DNA from: Deltaproteobacteria bacterium HGW-Deltaproteobacteria-18
GTDB taxonomy: Bacteria > Desulfobacterota > Desulfovibrionia > Desulfovibrionales > Desulfomicrobiaceae
DNA length: 64,000 bases
NCBI GenBank assembly: GCA_002841885.1
Contig: PHBE01000011.1
Location: forward strand, 1-64,000
Reading direction: 5' to 3'
Both the position numbers and the translations under genes were made by a program. The notes under the pieces are model-generated. The model saw nothing but the letters and a program-made list of their open reading frames with translations, searched no databases and was not told where the DNA came from. Below, piece by piece: positions 57,115 through 64,000 of the stretch (position 1 is the stretch's first letter; each line of letters starts with the position of its first letter).

Positions 57115-59535
57115 TCAGGCCTTTTCCTGTTTGTCTTCCTGTTTGCCAAATTTTGCCAGGCCCTCGGCCAGCTCTTTGAGTCGCTTGTCCGCCAGGGCGT
57201 AAATGCTGCCATTGGGATAGGAACCGTCCTTTTTTCGCGTACCGGCCTTTTTGCCGGTCAAAAGCCCAATGCCTTCCTCGATGCTGGCCACAGACCAGAT
57301 GTTGAAACGTCCCTCGCGCACGGCCTCGACCACTTCAGCCTTGAGCATGAGATCCGGGACATTGGCCTTCGGGATGATCACGCCCTGAGTCCCGGTCAGC
57401 CCCTTGGCCTTGCAGCAGGCAAAAAAACCTTCGATCTTGTGATTCACGCCACCGATGGCCTGGACCTCGCCATTCTGGTTCACGGACCCGGTGACGGCGA
57501 TGCCCTGCTTGATGGGCACACCTGAAAGACTGGAGAGCAAGGCATACATTTCCGTGGAGGAGGCGCTGTCGCCGTCCACCCCGGAATAACTCTGCTCGAA
57601 GGCGATGGACGCACACACGGCCAGGGGTTTGTCCTGGGCGAACATCTTGCGCAGGTAACCGCCAAGGATCAGCACGCCCTTGTTGTGGGTGTTCCCCGAA
57701 AGATCGGCCTCCCGCTCTATGTTGATGATCCCGGCCTTGCCCATGGACGTGGCGGCGGTGATGCGGCTGGGCTTCCCGAACATCACGTCACCCATGTCGT
57801 ATACGGCCAGGCCGTTGATCTGCCCGACCTTGGCCCCGTCGGTATCGATCATGATCGAACCGCGGTCAATCATGTCCTGAATCTTTTCCTCGACAAGGCT
57901 CGAGCGGTGAATGCGGGCCTCGATGGCTCGGACCACGTCGTCGCGAAGCACCATCTCGCGGCCTTCCTGTTCGGCGAAGTAATCGGCCTCCATGAGCAGA
58001 TCGGTCAGCTTCGGGAAAGTCGCGGCCATCTTTTCCTGCCGACCGCCCATGCGCACGGCCTCTTCCACCAGCGCGGCCACGGCCGAGCGGTCAAAGGCCC
58101 GCAGGCCATGTTCCTCGGACTGGGTGCGGACGAAACGTGCGAAGCGGAGCACGGACTCGCCGGTTTTGTCCATGGTGGAGTCGAAATCCGCGCGGACCTT
58201 GAAAATCTTGGGCACATCGTCGTCATGATGCTGCAACAGATGGTACAGATAGGTGTCGGCCAGGACGATGACCTTGATGTCCATCTCTATGGGTTCGGGC
58301 TTCATGGACGACGTGGTGAACAGATAGAAGGGGTCGTAGGTCTGAATCTCCATCTTGCGACTCTTGAGCGCCCGCTTGAGAGACTGCCACACACCCGGCT
58401 CCATGATGGCGTCGAGCAGGTTCAGCACCAGATATCCGCCGTTGGCCCGCACGAAGGACCCGGCCTTGATGCGGGAAAAATCCGTGCGCCAGACCCCGCT
58501 GCGATCCACGATGCGCTCGATGCTGCCGAACAGGTTGCGGTAGGTCGGATACTCCTCGATGATCACCGGAGGGCCCTGCTGCTCGCCGTTGTCAACCAGC
58601 ACGTTGACCGAATACTGCTCGAAGGGGTCGCCCACGGAAATGGGCGGCGGATGCTCCTGTGTGAAGAAAATTGCGATGTTGTCGACCATGTTGTCGATCA
58701 TGTGCCTGAAATAGACATCAAGCTCCGTACAGGCGAATTCGGCCTTGATCGGCGCGATGAGCTCGCCGGCAAGATTGGAGAACATGAGCTTGTCGGCCTG
58801 TCGGTTCTTTTCCTGGATTTCCTTCTGCAGAACCCGGATCTGCAGAAAAATGGAATCTATCTCGGCCTTGATCTCGACATGCTTGGCCTTGATGCGGCCG
58901 AATTCTTCCCGGGGGAAACGCCCTTTTTCAACCATCTGCTCGAGCTTCAGGATCGGAGTGGGCTCGCCGTCGACGATAGGCATGACCTCGGGCTGCTGCC
59001 CCTGCCGGCCCTGGAAGGTAACCAGTGCGAAGCCGGCCTCCTTGACCTGTTTTTCGAGGTTCATGAAAAAGCTGGCTGTCTTTTTCTCGTAGGCCTCGTT
59101 GATCTCGTTCTTGCGCGCCAGATATTCCGAACTCTCAAAGAGCTTGGGCACCTCTTTTTTGAGTTCCTCGACCAGCTGCTGCATGTTTTTCTTCAGCCTT
59201 GCGCCAAAACCAGACCTCAGACGCACCAGAATGGGGGCCTCGGGGTCCTTGAAGTTGTTCAGGTAGCAGAGATCTCCGGGTATCTCCCCGTTCTGCACGA
59301 CCTTGGCGAGGACCTTTTTCACAGCATCCATGCGCCCGGTGCGCGGGGCTCCTGTGACCAGGATGTTGTAGCCCGGGCGCTGGATGCCGATGCCGAACCT
59401 GAGCGCATCCACGCCCCGGTCCTGGCCCAGAATCTCATCCAGGGGTTCGAGTTCGTCCGTCGCGGCAAAAGGCAGGGTGGAGGTGTCAAGGATCCACCGC
59501 AGCTTATCAGGCGTCAATCGTAACGATTCACTCAT
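57115..59535 (-). CDS. Lon-type ATP-dependent protease (AAA_32/LonB-like)
   Basis: An 806-residue Lon-related protease. The N-terminal AAA+ part has a Walker A-like GAPRTGR in which the usual Lys is Arg, and a long helical insert (about 110-270, rich in Lys/Glu). The protease domain (about 560-760) has Ser in DGDSASSTEMYALLSSLSG and Lys in NHKIEGFF, the Ser-Lys dyad. It belongs to the Lon relatives without the classical N-terminal substrate domain. No membrane segment is visible. It overlaps the hsp20 gene by 8 bases. Confidence 0.88.
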   Translation of the reverse strand: MSESLRLTPDKLRWILDTSTLPFAATDELEPLDEILGQDRGVDALRFGIGIQRPGYNILVTGAPRTGRMDAVKKVLAKVVQNGEIPGDLCYLNNFKDPEAPILVRLRSGFGARLKKNMQQLVEELKKEVPKLFESSEYLARKNEINEAYEKKTASFFMNLEKQVKEAGFALVTFQGRQGQQPEVMPIVDGEPTPILKLEQMVEKGRFPREEFGRIKAKHVEIKAEIDSIFLQIRVLQKEIQEKNRQADKLMFSNLAGELIAPIKAEFACTELDVYFRHMIDNMVDNIAIFFTQEHPPPISVGDPFEQYSVNVLVDNGEQQGPPVIIEEYPTYRNLFGSIERIVDRSGVWRTDFSRIKAGSFVRANGGYLVLNLLDAIMEPGVWQSLKRALKSRKMEIQTYDPFYLFTTSSMKPEPIEMDIKVIVLADTYLYHLLQHHDDDVPKIFKVRADFDSTMDKTGESVLRFARFVRTQSEEHGLRAFDRSAVAALVEEAVRMGGRQEKMAATFPKLTDLLMEADYFAEQEGREMVLRDDVVRAIEARIHRSSLVEEKIQDMIDRGSIMIDTDGAKVGQINGLAVYDMGDVMFGKPSRITAATSMGKAGIINIEREADLSGNTHNKGVLILGGYLRKMFAQDKPLAVCASIAFEQSYSGVDGDSASSTEMYALLSSLSGVPIKQGIAVTGSVNQNGEVQAIGGVNHKIEGFFACCKAKGLTGTQGVIIPKANVPDLMLKAEVVEAVREGRFNIWSVASIEEGIGLLTGKKAGTRKKDGSYPNGSIYALADKRLKELAEGLAKFGKQEDKQEKA

Positions 59536-59980
59536 TCCTACCTCGCTCGTGTTCTTCCGTACTCACCTGCACAGGCGTGCAGTTCCTGCATTTGGGCAAG
59601 ACAACCCGCAGCACGTCGTTTGAATAGCTGGCGCGGACCTGATCCGTCAGCACAGCCGAGGGCAGGCGCACCGTACTTGAAAATCCGTGGCGGGAAATGC
59701 TCAATTCCCGGCCGTCCCGGAGCTCTTCCACCTTTTCACCGGACAGGGACAAACGTTGGCCGGTGATCGAAACCTTGATGGAACGCGGATCAAGGCCAGG
59801 CACATGCGCCGAGACAATGACGGCATCCTTTTCATTGACCACACGCACATCCGGCTCGCGGCGCAACAACCGCAAATCCATGGGACTGCAGAAATCGCGG
59901 ACAAAGGAATCGAAAAGCTCCTCCATATCCTGTCTGAGCTTGCCGAGTTCGGCGCGGTGCCACAAATGCAGATCGGACAT
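59528..59980 (-). CDS. Small heat-shock protein (Hsp20 family)
   Basis: A 150-residue alpha-crystallin domain protein: DVRVVNEKDAVIVSAHVPGLDP, ITGQRLSLSGEKVEE, and the terminal VLRVVLPK, with an acidic N-terminal helix. It acts as an ATP-independent holdase. It directly precedes and overlaps a Lon-like protease gene, so folding protection and degradation are co-expressed. The start at ATG 59980 follows GGAGGGAGAT. Confidence 0.9.
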   Translation of the reverse strand: MSDLHLWHRAELGKLRQDMEELFDSFVRDFCSPMDLRLLRREPDVRVVNEKDAVIVSAHVPGLDPRSIKVSITGQRLSLSGEKVEELRDGRELSISRHGFSSTVRLPSAVLTDQVRASYSNDVLRVVLPKCRNCTPVQVSTEEHERGRNE

Positions 59981-60007
59981 ATCTCCCTCCGCAAAACACA
60001 GGGCCAA

Positions 60008-60913
60008 TTAAATGCCGAAAAAAAAAGTACTGTACGAAATGTTTCCGGCGTCGCCAATGCAGTGAATATCACCCCGGGAGGCGGCGTGGTCAAGTCCGGC
60101 CTCGAGATTGGCACGCAAGGACTTCAATCCGCCAAGACGCTGGGCGTGATCGAAATCGACGACAAGGAGGCGGACACGCGGATGGATGACGGGATTGGCG
60201 GCGAACCGGTACCGTTTCAGGTGGGGAGTTTCAAGGGCGCGGGAGCGTTCAAGGAGATCGCGAAGCCAGGAGCCCATGGCCTGTTCGCTTTCGAGGATGC
60301 GATTGAGTTCGTGCATGCGCCAGACGATCCCGCCCCGCCCGGCAAGACGGAGATCACCGTCCTGATAACGGCGAAGCAGAAAAAAAACGGCCGTTCCCTG
60401 TGGAGAGAGCGCGACCAGATCGGCCCGCCCCGAAGGCAATGCGGCGTCCACGGCCAGGACGCAGGAATGCCTGAGAAAAAGCCGATCGAGGGTGGCCGCC
60501 CGCCGGTCTTCATGACTACAGACCCGCCGCCGCACATGTTCATACGAGCGGGCAAGATCATCAAGAGTTCGCACCCGCTTCGGCTGCGGCATGGCTTCGT
60601 CGCCAAGCACTGTCCGTGCCCCCGGATGTGACAGAAGCAGATGCTCCGGCGCTATGCGACACTGCAGTCCTGCGCCGCGAAGTTCCACTTCCGCAAAGGT
60701 GTTGCCGCGCATACGCACGGTGATCCCGGTTTCATCCACCCGCGGAACAGCCTCGGCATCCGCGACGATCCGCGCCCACCAACTCCGGGAGTCCTGGCCC
60801 AGTTCGTTGCAACGACGGCACAATACCCGCCACTGCGCATCCCGAAGGGCCTCCTCGCAAAACTCCGGACGCTCCGGCATGCTCCCTTGCGCTCCTTCCG
60901 GACTCATGCTCAT
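60008..60913 (-). CDS. Unknown protein in the tup-hsp20 gene run
   Basis: A 301-residue soluble protein starting four bases inside the tupC stop (ATGA). It contains a two-cysteine stretch VLCRRCNELG near 32-40 and an unusually Arg-rich body (YEHVRRRVCSHEDRRAATL). No signal peptide or membrane segment is seen. I do not recognise a family. Segments such as LAVDAALPSGRADLVALSPQ have a nuclease-like ring (acidic residues followed by a conserved pattern), but that is only an impression. Coupling to tupC and 27 bases to hsp20 suggest co-expression with both. Confidence 0.7.
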   Translation of the reverse strand: MSMSPEGAQGSMPERPEFCEEALRDAQWRVLCRRCNELGQDSRSWWARIVADAEAVPRVDETGITVRMRGNTFAEVELRGAGLQCRIAPEHLLLSHPGARTVLGDEAMPQPKRVRTLDDLARSYEHVRRRVCSHEDRRAATLDRLFLRHSCVLAVDAALPSGRADLVALSPQGTAVFFLLRRYQDGDLRLAGRGGIVWRMHELNRILESEQAMGSWLRDLLERSRALETPHLKRYRFAANPVIHPRVRLLVVDFDHAQRLGGLKSLRANLEAGLDHAASRGDIHCIGDAGNISYSTFFFGI

Positions 60914-61938
60914 GCGATTTCAGGCATCCGTCCCGAACTGTCCAAAAAACACTCCACGGCGGAAGACGGTATGTCGGCCTGCACCAAGGCTCCGATCTCA
61001 AGACCTGCGCCCCAGAATTCCTTCAATGCCATCTGCACATGCAGCGGTCTGCCCAAATCCACGCTCAGGCTGACCATGTCGCCCTCAAGCCGGATCCGGG
61101 TCAATATCCCCCGGTTCAGACCGGGCTCGTCGGTCACCCCCAGACGGACCGCGCCCGGTTCAATGACCACCCGCCCCCGGCCGGGTCCGCACCGAGGAAC
61201 CGGCACGTGAAAATCGGCGGCGATTCGACACCAGGTCTGCCCGTTTTCATCTGCAAACTGTCCGGCGTAGGAGTTGCTCAGCGGGCGGGCGGCAAGACGG
61301 CCCTCTTCCAGATAAATGACCTTGGGGCACAACGCCGCAGCCTGGGAACGGTTGTGGGTGCAGAGCACGATGGTGGTGTCACCCCGGTCGCGCAAATCGG
61401 CCACGATCTGCTCGATGATGACCCGGTTCTGGGTATCGACGCTGGCTGTCGGCTCGTCCAGCAGCAGGACCTTGGGGCGGCTGGCCAGGGAACGGGCAAT
61501 GGCCACGCGCTGCGTTTCTCCCCCCGAAAGGCGCGGAGCATGAACGTCGGCCAGATGGGCAAGGCCCACAAGATCGAGGGCTTCGTCGATCAGACGTTCG
61601 CGGCGGATCTTTTCCACCCCCCGGATAGCCAGCCCGTAACCCACATTCTCGCGCACGCTGCGGCTGAACATGACCGGATGCTGCTCCACCAGACCCACGT
61701 TGCGGCGCAGGGAGCGAAGCGTCGGTTCTTTCCAGACCACGGGCCTGTCCTCGAAACGGACCACTCCCTGATGGGGGGCATTCAGAAAGGAAAGGATGCC
61801 GAGCAGGGTCGATTTTCCGGCTCCGTTAGGTCCTTGCAGGGAGTAGGCCTCACCCTCCTCGATGGTCAACCGCGGCAGGTCGAGCACCACCCGGCCGTCA
61901 TAGGCCACGAGCACATCGCGCAGTTCGAAAAGACTCAT
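60910..61938 (-). CDS. tupC: Tungstate ABC transporter, ATP-binding protein
   Basis: A 342-residue ABC ATPase: Walker A GPNGAGKST at about 36-44, signature LSGGETQRVAIARSLA, Walker B VLLLDEPTAS and switch His in CTHNRSQA. After the ATPase (about 225) it has an additional 115-residue C-terminal domain (ILTRIRLEGDMVSLSVDL) like the TOBE-type tails of ModC, longer than many TupC proteins. It powers uptake by TupA/TupB. The start overlaps the tupB stop by four bases. Confidence 0.87.
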   Translation of the reverse strand: MSLFELRDVLVAYDGRVVLDLPRLTIEEGEAYSLQGPNGAGKSTLLGILSFLNAPHQGVVRFEDRPVVWKEPTLRSLRRNVGLVEQHPVMFSRSVRENVGYGLAIRGVEKIRRERLIDEALDLVGLAHLADVHAPRLSGGETQRVAIARSLASRPKVLLLDEPTASVDTQNRVIIEQIVADLRDRGDTTIVLCTHNRSQAAALCPKVIYLEEGRLAARPLSNSYAGQFADENGQTWCRIAADFHVPVPRCGPGRGRVVIEPGAVRLGVTDEPGLNRGILTRIRLEGDMVSLSVDLGRPLHVQMALKEFWGAGLEIGALVQADIPSSAVECFLDSSGRMPEIA

Positions 61939-62627
61939 CGCTGCGTCCTCCCCTGCGCGTAGCCCAGCAGCACGTTCACGCCCAAGCTGATGGCCAGCAG
62001 TACAATGCCCAGCCCCAGGGCGAGGACGAATTCGCCCTTGTCGTACTCCAGAGCCATGGCCGTGGTCATGGTTCGGGTGAAACCTCTGGCGTTGCCGCCG
62101 AGCATCATGGAGATGCCTATCTCCGAAATGACGCGGCCAAAGGCGGCCACAACGGCGGCCATGATGCTGAAGCGTGCCTCACGCAGGATTACCAGCGCAA
62201 CCTGCCAGGCCGAAGCGCCCAGGGTCAGGGCCGTACGCCGGTAGCGGTCGTCGATGCGGCCCACGGCGGCGATGGTAAAGGCGATGACGATGGGGGTGAT
62301 GAGAATGATCTGGCCGACAACCATGGCCTTCTGGGTGTAGAGCCAACCCAGGGAACCTAAAACGCCGCGCCGAGAGAGCAGGGAATAGACCAAAAGGCCG
62401 ATGACCACGGTGGGCAGAGCCAGCATGGTGTTGAAGAAAGTGATGACAGCCTGCTTGAGACGAAACCTTGCTATGCCAATCAAAAATCCTGCCGGGACCC
62501 CAACAATGCAGGCGACCAGGGTGGACCAGAAACTCACATTCAGAGACACACCGACGATATGCAGCATCTCCGGATCAAATCGCAGCAAAAGGGTCAGCGC
62601 GGCCCCCAGACTCTCCAAAAAAAACAT
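61935..62627 (-). CDS. tupB: Tungstate ABC transporter, permease
   Basis: A 230-residue membrane protein with about five or six helices and the permease EAA-type region (ALTLGASAWQVALVILREAR, then VVAAFGRVISEIGISMMLGG). The wording matches TupB/WtpB-type permeases rather than ModB. The C terminus overlaps tupC. It is separated from tupA by 120 bases containing a terminator-like hairpin. Confidence 0.87.
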   Translation of the reverse strand: MFFLESLGAALTLLLRFDPEMLHIVGVSLNVSFWSTLVACIVGVPAGFLIGIARFRLKQAVITFFNTMLALPTVVIGLLVYSLLSRRGVLGSLGWLYTQKAMVVGQIILITPIVIAFTIAAVGRIDDRYRRTALTLGASAWQVALVILREARFSIMAAVVAAFGRVISEIGISMMLGGNARGFTRTMTTAMALEYDKGEFVLALGLGIVLLAISLGVNVLLGYAQGRTQR

Positions 62628-62648
62628 GCAGCCTCCAAAACGGGCAGT

Positions 62649-62677
62649 GAAAAAAAGCCCGCTGCCAAAGCGGGCCT
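62649..62677 (-). terminator. Attenuator-like terminator between tupA and tupB
   Basis: On the minus strand GGCCCGC-TTTGGCA-GCGGGCT is followed by TTTTTTT. Partial termination here would give more binding protein TupA than membrane transporter, a common feature of ABC importer operons. Confidence 0.75.
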
Positions 62678-62747
62678 TTCAAGCCTTCAATAAATTCATG
62701 GCCGGGTTTAGAACCCAGCCATGAATCCACACGTGTAACGCCCGAAG

Positions 62748-63620
62748 CTACTTTGCGTCGGGAAAGAAAAGCTGCTTGTCAAGGAGTTTGTAGTCGCCGA
62801 TGACCTTCTGACCGCGCTCGGAGACTACCCACTTGGCAAAGGTGTCAGCCAGATCAAAGCGGACATGGGGGTGCTTTTCCGGGTTGACCGGGATCACGCC
62901 ATAGGGATTGAAAAGATTCTTGTCGCCTTCGCTGATGGGTTCCAGATCCAAGCCCTCAGGGCGGCCGTACTTATACTGCACGTAAGTGCCCCGATCGGTG
63001 ATGGTGTATCCCTGCTTCTCCTCGGTAAAGGTCAGGGCCTTTCCCATGCCCTGGCCGATGGACATGTACATCTTCATTCCTTCGGGATGAACGGCCTTGA
63101 AGGTCACTTCCTTGGTCTTACCCTTGAAAACAGTGTCCTCTTCCTTCAGAGACAGCCCCGTGGCCTTCCACAGTGCCTGCTCCTTGGCATGGGTACCGCT
63201 GTCATCGCCACGGGACACGAACACGGCCTCGGACATGGCGATCTTCTTCATGGACTCGGCCGCGTCGGCGCCCTTAGCTCCGGCCGGATCGGCGGCAGGT
63301 CCGATGATCAGAAAATCGTTGTACATGACATAGTAGCGTTTGGTACCGAAACCATCGGCAACAAATTTCTCCTCGCGGGCCGGATCATGCACGAAAATCA
63401 CGTCCACATTCCCGTCCACGCCGTCACGGATGGCCGCGCCAGTGCCTTTGGCCACGACCTTGACGTCAATACCCGTGTCTTTCTTGAACTCGGGAAGCAA
63501 AACATCAAGCAGGCCGGAGGACTGCGTGCTGGTCGTGGTCGACATCTTGAGCACCTTGTCCTGGGCGAAAACCAATCCCGGCATAGCCAACAAAAGAAAC
63601 AGCACCAAAATTCTCTTCAT
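62748..63620 (-). CDS. tupA: Tungstate ABC transporter, substrate-binding protein
   Basis: A 290-residue periplasmic binding protein with a cleavable signal peptide (1-20, ending VFA). The motif TTTSTQSSGLLDVLLP directly after it is the TupA hallmark (oxyanion ligands TTTS). Other TupA-like stretches are KGTGAAIRDGVDGNVDV, SRGDDSGTHAKE and NPYGVIPVNPEKHP. TupA proteins bind tungstate far better than molybdate. The start at ATG 63620 follows CAGGAGGAAGT. Confidence 0.92.
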   Translation of the reverse strand: MKRILVLFLLLAMPGLVFAQDKVLKMSTTTSTQSSGLLDVLLPEFKKDTGIDVKVVAKGTGAAIRDGVDGNVDVIFVHDPAREEKFVADGFGTKRYYVMYNDFLIIGPAADPAGAKGADAAESMKKIAMSEAVFVSRGDDSGTHAKEQALWKATGLSLKEEDTVFKGKTKEVTFKAVHPEGMKMYMSIGQGMGKALTFTEEKQGYTITDRGTYVQYKYGRPEGLDLEPISEGDKNLFNPYGVIPVNPEKHPHVRFDLADTFAKWVVSERGQKVIGDYKLLDKQLFFPDAK

Positions 63621-63642
63621 ACTTCCTCCTGATAAGTGATGA

Positions 63643-63670
63643 TTGACATACGTCGGAACGTATATGTCAA
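63643..63670. promoter_or_regulatory. Palindromic operator/promoter upstream of tupA
   Basis: A 28-base near-perfect palindrome: arms TTGACATACGT and ACGTATATGTCAA around CGGA (one arm has two extra bases). It starts 23 bases before the tupA start codon. On the minus strand its TTGACA also suits a -35 box, so a protein bound here would block the promoter. TunR is the plausible ligand. Confidence 0.6.
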
Positions 63671-63706
63671 ACAAGACTTAAGTACAAGAAGGAAGCGCTA
63701 CGCCCG

Positions 63707-64000
63707 TCAATCAAGGCGGGTTTTGACAGAAGGACGAACCGTCCCATCTTCCACGACATTTTTTTTCGGGCGCACATAGGGCAACGTGAAATCCGAAGAT
63801 GCCAGAGCGACCCCGTCACCAGTACGCAGAACCCTGGCGTTGACGTAAATTTGGCGCTCGATGATCGTGTACGTTCCGACCAGTACGGAGTAGGCAGGCA
63901 CGTCGGTATTGATCTGCGACAAGTCCCGGGAAAGCGCGAGCACTCCGCCCTGGGGCAACACCCTCAACTCGTCGGAACGCAACTGGACCTCCGTCACGGA
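63707..64000 (-). CDS. FlgO-like protein, C-terminal part (5' end outside window)
   Basis: At least 96 residues on the minus strand, running off the right edge. The sequence VLVGTYTIIERQIYVNARVLRTGDGVALASSDFTLPY resembles the C-terminal FlgO domain of outer-membrane flagellar accessory lipoproteins. The start is not seen. It lies upstream of tupA (36 bases from the operator) on the same strand but has no obvious terminator after it. Confidence 0.5.
   Translation of the reverse strand, partial: SVTEVQLRSDELRVLPQGGVLALSRDLSQINTDVPAYSVLVGTYTIIERQIYVNARVLRTGDGVALASSDFTLPYVRPKKNVVEDGTVRPSVKTRLD

Noticed and set aside
57685-59523. 612-codon open frame antisense to the Lon-like gene
   Set aside because: Same reason; composition is His/Asp/Leu-rich as expected of an antisense shadow.

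Overview
The window looks like chromosomal DNA of a sulfate-reducing member of the Desulfovibrionales (Desulfomicrobium- or Desulfovibrio-like). The grounds are a TunR-type tungstate regulator (integrase-like plus TOBE domains) together with tupABC, a CobD-CobQ fusion, an Anbu gene module, ADP-forming acyl-CoA synthetase, and general codon and family character. Most of it is GC-rich and densely coded. The exception is about 29.1-36.2 kb, which is clearly richer in A+T.

Layout. 0-8 kb: a 5S rRNA with no 23S gene upstream of it, gluQ, a molybdopterin oxidoreductase, then on the minus strand a lysE/alaX/cobD-cobQ run with a divergent argP-like regulator. 8-17 kb: a receiver/PEP-pyruvate-binding protein, divergent from the four-gene Anbu module (ATP-grasp, alpha-E, Anbu protease, transglutaminase), then gdhA and a REP/MITE-like repeat. 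17-23 kb: a fused ADP-forming acyl-CoA synthetase, msrA with two small genes, a sigma54-type response regulator and a small monocistronic gene. 23-36 kb: two consecutive minor-pilin/PilY1 operons of different base composition. 36-49 kb: PHP phosphatase, aminopeptidase P, a GGDEF response regulator, thiamine pyrophosphokinase, rplU-rpmA-obg-proB, a hybrid histidine kinase, comF, a flavoprotein, a probable selenoprotein and an MBL hydrolase. 49-56 kb: a TPR protein with degenerate GGDEF domains, two identical tRNA-Asn genes, a tandem 282-bp repeat, tunR, a radical SAM gene and a lipoprotein. 56-64 kb (all minus strand): tupA-tupB-tupC, an unknown gene, hsp20, a Lon-like protease and trxB, ending in a partial FlgO-like gene.

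The least expected observation is at 48376-48603. A good ribosome binding site and ATG open a small frame interrupted by an in-frame TGA directly after a Cys codon, and coding-like sequence continues beyond it. A stem-loop lies at the distance from the TGA expected of a bacterial SECIS, so this is a candidate new selenoprotein of 75 residues. Other points of interest are the two pilus-tip operons, the second with an extra small cysteine-containing secreted protein; the Anbu module; the tunR-radical SAM pair; the orphan 5S gene; and the composite palindromic repeats.
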